Assembly (NCBI RefSeq): GCF_004798865.1
Contig: NW_025336401.1
Location: forward strand, 1,344,239 to 1,408,238
Origin: Varanus komodoensis
Taxonomy: Eukaryota > Chordata > Lepidosauria > Squamata > Varanidae
Reading direction: 5' to 3'
DNA length: 64,000 nt
Shown: positions 12,656 through 22,321 of the stretch, in pieces
Numbering within the stretch: position 1 is the stretch's first letter
How the letters are laid out: each line of letters begins with the position of its first letter
The notes under the pieces: model-generated
Databases searched by the model: none
The model's input: the letters and a program-made list of their open reading frames with translations, nothing else
Told to the model about the DNA's origin: nothing
Translations under genes and position numbers: made by a program

Positions 12656-12870
12656 TCCGCTCCCTCACGGAAATTACTATTTTCAACCTCCTGCCATCCC
12701 GTTTTAGAAAGAGACGGCTTCTGACGCTGCCCTCCAATTAGAATAATTGGTCATGAAATCTGCAGCGCTTAGGAGAGACGCGTTGTTCGGAGAGGAGAGC
12801 ATGCCTTTGTTTAAGGCCACCTTGCGCAGCAACCCAGCTGGTAATTAGCGGGGAAAATAAGTCCAGTCTC
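12656..12870. promoter_or_regulatory. Candidate conserved non-coding element
   Basis: A sudden change from the GC-rich block to AT-rich unique sequence with homeodomain-type cores: CCAATTAGAATAATTGG at about 12,733-12,749 (a near-palindrome of two ATTA/TAAT sites) and TGGTAATTAGCGG at about 12,839-12,851. No repeat family or reading frame explains it. Function is inferred from composition only. Confidence 0.35.
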
Positions 12871-13945
12871 AGAGGCAGGCGTGTTTGCGTGTGTGCGCGC
12901 AGACTGCCAATAGACCGCTCCGGTGGGGGACAAGGGACGGCGCTGTCCTTGCCAGCCGGTGCTCCAGCAGGAGTGCTGCCTTCAGGCAGCTGCGGGGTTG
13001 TGCTTGCGGGTCCCAGGCCCGGCTGCTAGGACCGCTTCGGAAAGTTGCAAAGCATCCTTGAGCCCGCGGCTGGGGAGGAGTCCAGGAAGGGGTCTGCATT
13101 ATTCCCTCGCGCACGCCTTTGTTCCTAGGGCTTAATGCAGAAGGAACGTGCATGGCCGGGGGAGAAACTCCTGTGTATCCTTCCTCTGGAAAATGCGAGA
13201 CGCTGCGGAATGGCTCAGGTGATGGAGGAGAGAGGAAGCACCTGCACAGCGCACCTGCCGGCCCTTTGGGCAGAAGTCACGCCTGCAGGAGATCACGGAG
13301 GGCTTTTACATTTTCCACTGTTTGCAAACCCTGTCCCGGGCCAGTGAGTCCTCTGAGTCCCTGTTTTGCGGAGCGAAAGTTAGGGGTGAGGTCCAGAGCA
13401 AGGGGTTCTAAGCAAGGGCCACTTCCGCAAGAGGCCCATCGTCGCAGGTGGGAAGCCCACTCCACGTGATCGGAGTAGCACAGGGCGCCCCCTGGGGGCC
13501 CCTCTGGCCCTCTGTCCCCTTGGAGGCACCCGTGGGATGGAGATGCCACCGTCCGCTCAGCTCGTGCTGTGGTCCCCGGCACGGCTGCTCAAAAGCGCGA
13601 GAGAACAAGGGGTGGGGAAAAGGCAGCTTTTCCTGAGATTTGTGGGTGCCCTTGTGGTCAGAGTACTTAATGCGGGACTGGCTAGAAAAGCAGCCTGTCC
13701 TGGAGCACCTTGCTGCATCCCTAAAGCATCGCCTGCGCCAGGCTGATGGGTTCCTAAAACGTTGTGCTTTCAGTACTTCCTATATTTCTTTCTTTCTGAC
13801 CTCGCAGTTTACAGTCCCTCCCCCTTGTAATACTCCTTGACACGGAGACTGAACATGGGTGGATGTGGTAGTTCCTTCCTTGCTCTGCTGCAGTAGAGTT
13901 TTGTGTTTTTTTCCCTTAATGTTTCTGTGCTTGACTGTCCTCCGC
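12871..13945. other. Unique non-coding DNA
   Basis: Mostly GC-rich, becoming AT-rich after about 13,740. No gene, RNA or mobile element was recognised apart from the LINE end that follows. Confidence 0.4.
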
Positions 13946-14052
13946 TTTATATGGTTTCAGTGCTTCAGCCTCTCTTGGGTTGTTAGCTGCCCGGAGAGCC
14001 GGTGGCTATTGGGGAGGCATAGAAATTAAATTAATAAATAATAAATAATAGG
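13946..14052 (+). mobile_element. LINE (L2-like) 3' end with AT-rich tail
   Basis: The sequence GTTAGCTGCCCGGAGAGCC, then GGGGAGGCATAGAAATTAAA and an AATAAATAAT-type tail, has the usual layout of reptile L2 3' ends: a conserved stem-like GC motif, GGCATAGAAAT, then a simple-repeat tail. Only the last about 100 bp are recognisable. Confidence 0.6.
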
Positions 14053-14132
14053 GAAATGCTTGGAGGCTTAGAACACTGTATTTGGTTAGGTAGTGGACAA
14101 CATGAATGAAAGTGAACTTGGGAGTAGTACCT

Positions 14133-14158
14133 CAACAACAACAACAACAACAACAACA
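14133..14158. repeat. (CAA)n microsatellite
   Basis: About nine CAA units in a row. Confidence 0.9.
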
Positions 14159-14594
14159 GTTCTGCTGAATGTAAACCCATTCTGCCTGTATTCACAGCAA
14201 ATTGCAATTCTTGTACCAAGCAATAGAAGAAGCTGTACTTCTCCCTTTTGAATTAAGAATTGGTTGTTGCCTGTGGAATTGGGTCTACTCACAAAATTAA
14301 TCTTAGCATCACTTGTGAATCTGCCCCAGGTCTGAGATATGATTTTCTTGAATACAAGATCTGAAGGACCTTGAGGTTTGCTTGTCATGGCCATGCAAGC
14401 AGGTAGCGTGTCAATGCCACTATAGTTTAAAAATCTGTACTCCGTGGAGCATGGAGTAAGAAATGCAACATTTAAAAAGTACTGCAGAATATTATGTAGA
14501 AGTGTGTGTGTGAGTGCCAAAAGCCATGAGTGAGAGGTGGGTAAGAAAGCCCTAGCCAGAGGCAGAAAGGTTAAAAATTGCAAGGAATATGAAT
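14159..14594. other. Unique AT-rich DNA
   Basis: A minus frame of 165 residues (14,086-14,583) crosses the CAA repeat, where it reads as poly-valine and leucine, so it is not credible as a gene. Nothing else was recognised. Confidence 0.4.
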
Positions 14595-14616
14595 AGACTA
14601 GACTAGACTAGACTAG
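14595..14616. repeat. (GACTA)n pentanucleotide repeat
   Basis: Four perfect GACTA units followed by a degenerate unit. Confidence 0.9.
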
Positions 14617-14689
14617 AATAAATATAGCAATCCCCTCTCTGCAAACAAGTACGGAAGTAGTTGCTGCTTGGAGCGATGCAAGGCTCTCA

Positions 14690-15000
14690 CCAGAGCCAGT
14701 GCAACCTTTAATTAATTTTCAAAATTTAATTCTCTCCATGGGAGCCGAGTTCATGCACAGAGTGCGACCTGCAGAGCGGAAGGAAGCTCTGCTCTGGAGC
14801 ACCGCGGACCATGCCCTTTCCCCTTGCCTTCTCTCTGGCGCGCTCTGTCCTCCTCGCCACGTGGTCTGGGCCACTCGGTGGCTGCAGTGCCTGGATTAAT
14901 AATGATGGCATCCGTGGAAGGCAGCGGCTTAACTGATGAAAATGGCTTGAGCATTACCAGGTTGACGACCGCCGTGGATAATTAAATGTGCTCTGAGTAG
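14690..15000. promoter_or_regulatory. Candidate conserved non-coding element
   Basis: Unique AT-rich sequence beginning CCTTTAATTAATTTTC and containing further TAATTAAATG-type cores near 14,980. It lacks repeat signatures, simple-sequence decay and open frames. Such islands of mixed, non-repetitive AT-rich sequence between eroded repeats are typical of long-range enhancers in amniotes. This is an inference from composition. Confidence 0.4.
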
Positions 15001-15570
15001 AAGCGATTGCTGGCCAGTAATATACCCAGCTGCTTTTTATGCCTCATTCTCTGAGTTTTTATGGGACGTACTTTGCACAGTCTGGTGGCAGAGATTTCTT
15101 TTCTGCCCCAGGGCCTTTTACAAGGCCATCTGTCTTGATTTTGCCATTCCTAATGGCCAGCGAGAAATTCATCTAAAGCATCTCCTGCAAAGTCTTCTAA
15201 CAGGCAGCCCATTAACTTAAGAGTGTCCCTCTTACCCCCTTCTCAGGACCTGATGAAATAGGATCCTTCCGTTGTCAACCCGAAATTTTTGCCCTGGCAT
15301 CTTCCATCAAGCTGAGAAAGCCCCCGAGGAGTCCAAATTAAATAGACATCACCATTAACTGGCCACAGGGCTGTCGCATCATGAGAGGGTGCCTTGCCTT
15401 TCTAGGCAACAGCTGTTGTTTGCTACATGTTAAAAAATGTGAGGGTTTATTTGTTGGAGTACATCAGAATTAATGCAAGGAACGGAGAATTGTGTGCTGC
15501 AGGTTAATTAAATATAATTGGAGCCACTCCAAAATACAGAGCAACTGACTCAACAGAGTGGGAAGGAAGA
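15001..15570. promoter_or_regulatory. Candidate conserved non-coding element block
   Basis: About 570 bp of complex, repeat-free sequence with balanced composition, including CCAGTAATATACCC-type and GGTTAATTAAATATAATTGG (about 15,502-15,521) motifs, the latter stacking three homeodomain-like cores. It is the longest such stretch in the window and, with the neighbouring block, the best enhancer candidate. No frame longer than 60 codons runs through it. Confidence 0.45.
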
Positions 15571-16555
15571 ACTCTGCTGCTCTGAGTATTAGGCCCTAAA
15601 TGCCAAATTAGCAAGCTCGTGTGCGGAAAGCTCCGTCCAGCCACCCCAAGATCGCTCTCTTCCTGCATCCTCCTGAGCAAAGCTGGCAGCTGGTTGTCCC
15701 TGGTGAGCCTTACCGGGTGGCACCGAGATTCTAGAACAGAGAATTTATGCCTACTGCCTTTCAGCCCAGCCCTGGCTTATTTTTAAAGACAGGCATTTAA
15801 AGCGTTAAGTTTCACCGATAAAGCAATCATCAGCATTCGCTAGAATGGAAAATCCATGGCACAGCACAGGCTTGCTGTTTGGCTGCCTGGCTTGAAATGG
15901 ATGGGCTGGAAAGGCAAGTTTGTCCTTCCACCAGAACAGGGACCACTGTTCTCCCCTGCTCATCCTCCGCTCACGCTTCTGGTCTGATCTGGGGGATCCA
16001 GGAATTTCTGGAGCAGATCTGGAGGGCACAGGGGGGCTTGTGGCGGGAGAGGACTGGCGTCCCACTCCACCAGGGGACCTCTTCTGCAGGTGCAGCAGGG
16101 ACTCGGGTGGGAATTAGCAGGTTGTGGCAACCCCTTTGTTGCAGAGGTGAGTTGGAGGTGGCATCTGAAGAACGCAGGAACGGGAGCATCTCGTGGGCGT
16201 TCTGGAAGGCAGCCCTAAGCCCGTCGAAGGAGGCAGGTGCAGATCTTTGGGTGGCTGCGGGGGGGTGGAGGAAGACATGGGCAAGGCCCGTGAGAGGCAA
16301 GAGCGGAAGGTGTGGTGGGAGGAGGCCGCGGAGGGCGTTGAAGGCTGCGTTGGAGGCTCCTTCCCCACAGCAGATGGGGGCCGAGGCACTCTGCTCTGCA
16401 ATCCCCTGCATCTTCCCCCCCTTCGCGCTGTCCTGGGGCAAAGGCACAGCAGCTGCATGTGTGTGTGGGCATCATCAAATGCACAGAGGTGGCCTGTACT
16501 TCCTCCTCTTGCTCAAAGTTTTCCAAAAGTGAGCTGGAAAAAGGAAGGGAAGGGA
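15571..16555. other. Unique non-coding DNA
   Basis: No gene recognised. A plus frame of 217 residues (15,879-16,532) overlaps minus frames of similar length and shows no domain. A (GGAAG)n run lies at about 16,540-16,560. Confidence 0.4.
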
Positions 16556-16559
16556 AGGG

Positions 16560-16960
16560 GATCATGTGCAGTCGCGTTCCCGGTTATTAATTAAAGCGTC
16601 GCCGGATGGGAGCTTCCCGCCACTGCCATGCCACCTAGTAATTAAGAGGTCTTGCCTGCGCACCTTGCCTTGTGCTGCCATCACACACCCATGCAATTAT
16701 ATTTAAATATTGCAACATTGGTGCTGCTAAACATAACTCCCAGTTCTGAGATCCTGGCGAGTATGTAATCAGAGTGATAAGACGGTGACAGATTGCCAGC
16801 AACAAATGTGAGTTTTCTTGCTCTTTTTTCCAATGTAACCCTACTTTTCTGTTTTGCTTTTCGAAAAGGGAAGCTTTTCTGAGCAAAATACCTTTTGATT
16901 TCTGTAATTGCTGGCTGAGCGATACGATGTGATGAAAAGAAGACGGGCATCCGGTGTGTG
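16560..16960. promoter_or_regulatory. Candidate conserved non-coding element
   Basis: Repeat-free AT-rich sequence with TTATTAATTAAAGC at about 16,583-16,596, CTAGTAATTAAG near 16,635 and ATTATATTTAAATATTG near 16,696. It has the texture of a conserved enhancer, as in the 14.7-15.6 kb blocks. Confidence 0.4.
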
Positions 16961-18750
16961 AGCTGCCGTGTGCGTTCTGAGTCCACGCACGCTGCTGAAC
17001 CAGAACGCATCTGACCTCCTCAGTGTGTCTTCAGACAGCCGTCGCAGTGAGTCGGAGGCGAATTTTGAAGTGTGATCATCCCGATAGCCACCGCCCCACG
17101 TGAAGCCCAGTAGTTCAGGTGCCTGGACTGACCCACATCAACAAACCAGTTCCAGCAGTTCTCGTTAACACCAGGCTATCCCATAATAATTTTACTTCCA
17201 AGAGAGACCTCTTAGGACAGTGGCCAAGTCCTGGAAGCAGCACACCCTTGGTGCTGTGGGATGCCCAGACCTTGTTGCCACGATCCCTGAGCTGGGATCC
17301 GGGTCCTTGGCATCGAGCATCTTGCACACTGGTGCACAAGCTGATGGAGTGAAAGCCACGTGTGAAGTGAGCCCGGTGGGAAAACACCAGTGTGGACTCT
17401 GCAGTTCTGGGCTCGGCTAGGGTCACAGGTGCCTGTCTTGCTATGGGACCCCTCTGCAAGTGGGGATATCTTTCCCTTCCTGGCCAGCTCGTTCCTCTGG
17501 CTTGAAATCCGAGCCATGCTAACTCTGATTCTTCATTCCCAAGTCAGGATAGCAATTATCACTGAATATTCACACACAAATTAGTTAATTAAGCAGGCAG
17601 GCAAGTAATTATGTTAAATTTGTGTACGCAGATAATATCAACAGAACCACCCCCCCCCCCCGTCTTCTGATACAAGCTAGGCTCATAAGACATGATACAA
17701 GTATATACCTTTGCCGACATTTTATACGACCCAGAAGAGAAAAACGAATCAGGTTGCCGATGGTGCTGGGAAAACAGAGTTATCTCAGAGAGTCCCTGAC
17801 AGGGACTCGGATGCCACCAGGGAGTTTAAAATTGTTTTCCTCAAGATAGCCATGGGCTGTCCTTCACTCTAGCAATCATAGCATTACTGTGCCTCCTCAC
17901 GAGCAATTCTTGCAATTTATGCTTTGGTTTGCTGTTGAGGGTTCTTGCCGGTATGACTCAGAAGTGAGACCCTTCATCAAGGAAGCAGTGAGCAGCAGCG
18001 GTCGCTGCTTCTGAAGTAATAAATCAAGGGACTACTAGAAGGTAGGCGGCAAATAAGGTTGCTAAAAACCTTGGCATTGCAGAACAAACAGCTCACACAC
18101 TGAGCGGTGTGCATCCAGCCGTCCCGCTGGCTGAGGCTTTTTGGAACGACTCCCCGTGCCGTACAGATAACCTTTGTTTTTTCTGATCTGGCATCTAACA
18201 AAACAAGATGAATTTATCATTGCACTGCCCGATCTCAACTAGCAATTCATTTCCAAACATTCCAACACACACAGAGAGAGCCACAAACATGAACCTAGAA
18301 AACATCGATAAATAACCTGATTAGAATCAGAACAAACACTCGGGCAGGTGCAAGAGGAGAAAGCCGCTCAGCGCTCGCCAGGTTTCCCAGAAAGGGTGAA
18401 GTGTCCGCTGGACAACCGCATGTCTGCATTCGCAGAAAAGCAAGCAGGAGGGGTCCCAGTGGGCTTCCTCAAGGGAAGCGGGGTCCAGAGCTTCTGTATC
18501 ACGGCTAAGAAGGGCCTGGCCCTTGCACCTGAGACTAAGCGATGCAGCCCTGGCCCTGGGGAAACGCAGGATGAGATCTCTGGGGCCGACCTCTGTGTCG
18601 GCTGGTTTTCTAATAGGCAGGGTGTCCACTGAGGTCTGGGCCTGCTTCTTCCCAAACAGAGCATTCCAAAGTGGATATCTGAGGGTCAGAATCAGGGACG
18701 GGGCTGGAATGCTTGGCTGGAATGCTCAGAGAAGTCAAGCGGCTGGTGAG
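16961..18750. other. Unique non-coding DNA
   Basis: No gene was recognised. A C run lies at 17,651-17,661, close to an AT-rich stretch (17,515-17,610) with ACAAATTAGTTAATTAAGC-type motifs that may be another small conserved element. The rest shows nothing. Confidence 0.4.
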
Positions 18751-18754
18751 AGCC

Positions 18755-18780
18755 GTCCCCCCGTCCCCCCCGTCCCCCGG
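18755..18780. repeat. Short (CCGTCCCCC)n tandem repeat
   Basis: About three units of a CCGTCCCCC motif. Confidence 0.75.
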
Positions 18781-19961
18781 TTGTCCTGGTGTTGTTCTGT
18801 AACTCCCCCAGTGAATTTTATTTTAAAAGTTTTACTGCCAAAGAAAGAGAGAAGCCAAAGTCGCTTCTGAAAGAAAGCAGTAGGTGACTAGATCATTCCC
18901 ACCCATGTCGCTCCAGGACTAACCAAGTTCCTGGGCAGAGCTGATCCGGTGTACGCTTCCCTTCTTTCTGATTGTACTAATGAATTCATTCCTAATAGGG
19001 CAAATTCTGTCCTCCAACAGGATCTGTTAGGTGGTTCAGTGATGATAATTTATGTAGTCTGAGCCGACGGATTGTCACTGGAGTTAAATTTGGCTTATAT
19101 TTTGCGCTCATGCCTGGATTCTGCGTTTGCTCGCTCATTTCTTCCTCGGTTATTTTATTAGCTGTTCTACAACCACAATGAGAGCAAAGAGGCAGACCAG
19201 CTTGACAGGAGATGCCGGCCAGCCATGGACTGGGGATGGCGCTGCCAGGATGCTGTCTTGGAAATGAGTGAGCTGAGGTTGGAGTCTCCGGCACGCAAAG
19301 CTCACTCGGAAGCGACTCTGGTTTGCACAAAGCTTTCCTCTGCTTAACCGTCCTGTGCTTTGAGCAGAGCCTGATTCGTGCTCCAGGAACTTTAAATTCA
19401 GCGTATGGTGAGCCATGCACATTTGTGCTATGTTTAGATTTTGCTAATGTACAGTGAAAGGGGAGGGGAATGAAAGGAAATAAGACAGTAGTTCAGCCCC
19501 CATTTTTACAGGAGGCAGTAAACATTGCCTGTGGGAACTATTTATAAGATTTGTGTGGGTGATCCAAGAGGCCGCAAAGCAAGGATCAGCAGCAGCAGAG
19601 GATTAAATTTGCTTGGGTAAAATCCAGACTGTGAAAGCAGTTGTAGAAGACAAACGATTCTGCTGTTGTCTTGTGTTCTGGGGAGCACCTTGCAAGACGG
19701 TTCTTCTTGCTTATGCGGCAGCAGTAAATATTGGCTCCTTGTGCATGCTTTCTCACTGTTTCCTGTCCTGTTATTCCTGGAATTAAAACCAGAAATGAGG
19801 GAGTGGCTGCCAAGATTCAAAGCCTCCCTTGAGAGCTGGCTAGGAAGGCGGCATGGGGTGGGGGAAGCCGCTCCGGTGAACTGTGCAGTCGGCGCTTGCC
19901 TTAAGCAACACAGAACAGAAGCTGGAACGGCCGTCTTCCACGGCCTTGTTTCTGCTGATGC
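18781..19961. other. Unique non-coding DNA
   Basis: No gene was recognised. Bases 19,020-19,160 are AT-rich, complex and repeat-free. The 142- and 90-residue minus frames near 19.0-19.4 kb overlap in different frames and carry no domain. Confidence 0.4.
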
Positions 19962-20012
19962 ATTGGACTACAGCTCCCATAAACCCCAGTCAGCATGGCC
20001 ATTGGACTGGTA
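19962..20012. repeat. Short interspersed element with the ACTACAGCTCCCAT motif
   Basis: GGACTACAGCTCCCATAAAC followed by CCCAGTCAGCATGGCCA matches a short sequence that recurs in this window (near 30.96, 37.03, 45.87, 61.69 and 63.29 kb) in both orientations. I know this text as a very common squamate repeat, probably a MITE, but cannot name its family from sequence alone. Confidence 0.6.
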
Positions 20013-20574
20013 ACAAGTGTACCGCAGAGCTTCAGGTTCCTGCGTAGGCATAAAGCTGGCTGGGCGACTCTGAGCTAGCCGACCTTTTCTCTGTACACAT
20101 GGTGGCAGGCAGACTGAACCGACAGAACGGGAATGGAGGAGGCACACAGCTCGGATTCTCAAAGATCGTGAGGACATAGTCATTGCAATGGACCAGCAAA
20201 ATAGGAGCCTTGTATCCCCAGGTTACAGACGGACCCCTGAGGCAGCACCGTGGCCTGCAGGGCCACGCAGTTTGTGGCAAGTTCAGCTGGGATTTCGCTT
20301 GGGAGCCACGCTGCCTGCCACACGTGTCCCGGCCTTGGGGCACACTGGTTGAGGACCTGCCTGTCTGAGTACCCGACGTGAAAAGCGAGACGGAAAGAGA
20401 AGTGTTCCATGCCCCACGCAAAGCAGAACATCAGAACACGCGCCTTGGGTCCTCCCCTTCTCCAAGAGGTTGCATTATTTCCTAAATGTGCAAGGAGGGA
20501 TAGGGCTCGGCTGCCCCCCCGAAGCTGTGGGGAGCCAGTCCCTGGCTCGTGGCCCTTTGGCCGCTTCCTTACAT
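20013..20574. other. Unique non-coding DNA
   Basis: No gene recognised. Overlapping frames on both strands of up to 164 residues partly come from the CR1 end that follows. Confidence 0.4.
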
Positions 20575-20765
20575 CCACACTCCCGAGGGAGTGGAAGGGG
20601 CTCCCACGGGAGGTGGTTGAGGCCCCATCGGTGCGGGTGTTCAAGGATAGGCTGGATGTCCACATGGTGGGCATGTCGTGAGTGGAGCCGGCTGGAGCCG
20701 GGGGTCAGACTAGATGGCCCGGGGGACCCCTTCTGACTTGCTCTGTTTCTATGTTTCTATGATAC
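20575..20765 (+). mobile_element. CR1 LINE, 3' end
   Basis: It encodes the CR1 C-terminus (a frame reading LPREVVEAPSVRVFKDRLDV-like residues), then GAGCCGGCTGGAGCCGGGGG, GTCAGACTAGATGG and the terminal repeats of TTTCTATG, the CR1 octamer hallmark. The same 3' end occurs at 32.6-33.0, 43.0-43.15, 49.08-49.33 and 61.85-62.48 kb. The copy is strongly 5'-truncated, as is usual for CR1. Confidence 0.9.
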
Positions 20766-20906
20766 TGTGTCAACCCTTTGTAGCAGCCCTATTGTGTTGG
20801 CAACCTTTTAAAAAGGAATTCCTCAGTAGTGCAGATGGATTTGGCTTGTTTCAGGTGGGTTTTCCCTCCACTCTCGTGCAAATATGTACATGCACAGGAA
20901 TGCAGT

Positions 20907-20953
20907 ATTAGTATTTTTAGTATTAGTATTTAGTATTAGTTTTAGTATTTTAT
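20907..20953. repeat. TAGTATT-rich simple repeat
   Basis: Irregular repeats of TATTAGTATTTAGT-like units. Confidence 0.7.
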
Positions 20954-22321
20954 TCACATCTTTCATTGACGATGAAATTGGTGAAGCACCGGACTCCTCA
21001 CATGCTGTTGAATTACATCCACAGCCAGAGCTCCCATCCTGGGCAGCTGCCCTGGTGGGACCCGACACAAAGGCGGACTTTGGTAGCATCTCAGCACCTC
21101 ATGAGAAAGGGGATTTGACAGGCGGCGTTTCTGGACATGCAAGCCGCACCTCAGTGTGGGAGGGTTCTGTCCTAGCAGCTGTCACATTGGGACGACTTCA
21201 GGATATAAACTGCTGTCTTGCAAAGGGTCCCTGAACAATTGCGAAGGATGGAAGACGGGACCCCAAACAGCCCCATTTGTGGAAATACGAAGACCCCCCC
21301 CCCTTTAAAGAATACCATTCTTAAATGCGCCCATTTGATGAAAGGACTGAAAAGGGGGCTGCCCTCTTGCGTCTGAGCGGCGTTAGCATCGCTCAGGAAA
21401 GAGTGGCAATTGGAACGGAGGGAATCTTCTTCTGCAGGGGCGTGGGGGCTTTGCGCCCTGAAGCCGTGGGGGCAGGGGGCTCTTAGTTGTTGGGAGCCTG
21501 AGAATCCAAGAGGGTTGCACTGCAGGGGTCGCCGCGGTACGTGCTGGAAGCAAGTGGGAGGTGGAGGGGAGGAGAAGCCACGCATTGCACACTTGACCGT
21601 CTGTGGGGAGGAAGGTGGGCTGTTAGCGAAGAGCCAGGCCATGGTGGGTGGGGGTAATAGCAGGCAGGCTTGGCAAGGTGGGCGGGCATGAGCCTCGAAA
21701 GGGGAGGGCGGGCATAAGACTTCTCTGCACTGCTGCGGCTCTGGGATCGTTGCGCTGCCAATCCCTCTGCTCCTTCCCCATGTCATTAACGGACGATCTG
21801 TTTCCCCCAGGAGCTGCTGCAGCAAATCGGGGCGGCTTCAGTGGCCTGCAGATGTGCTGCGAGCAGGGACACCCAGCTGCAGGTGGACCGGGTGAGATTC
21901 TGATTGACCATCCGTGATGGCGCTGTCATTTTCTGCAGCCGGAACATTTTGAATTTACTCAGAGCATCCTCCATCTGTTCCTTTTTGGAGATTTTCATTT
22001 TCTCGTGAACTCTGTGCAAACAGGTCACTGTTTCTTCTGCATATTTTAAACATGAGTGACTTCCTACATCTTGGGAGGAAAAAATTGCAGCAGGAGAAGA
22101 ACGTTCAGTATTTAAGGCACAGGTGTGAATGTGGTGAACATAAATAATTACAGAACAAGGGTGGTTGAACTGCAATCTAGCGGGTGACAAAAATGTATCT
22201 GGTTCAGCTAGATAAGATGCAGCAGGACACAAGCACGTCAATTCAGCTTTTTCTGTGCTGGATCCCAGGAGGGAAGCAAGTACCTGCACGCAGGTGGCTC
22301 ACGGCGTCGCACCTTTCCTTT
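20954..22321. other. Unique non-coding DNA
   Basis: No gene recognised. Minus frames of 217 and 167 residues have no domains. The segment 21,940-22,180 is AT-rich, repeat-free and might be a small conserved element. Confidence 0.4.

Noticed and set aside
11680-12737. Three overlapping minus frames of 217-266 residues as a gene
   Set aside because: They occupy all three frames of the same GC-rich block, which a real gene would not do, and none has a domain.
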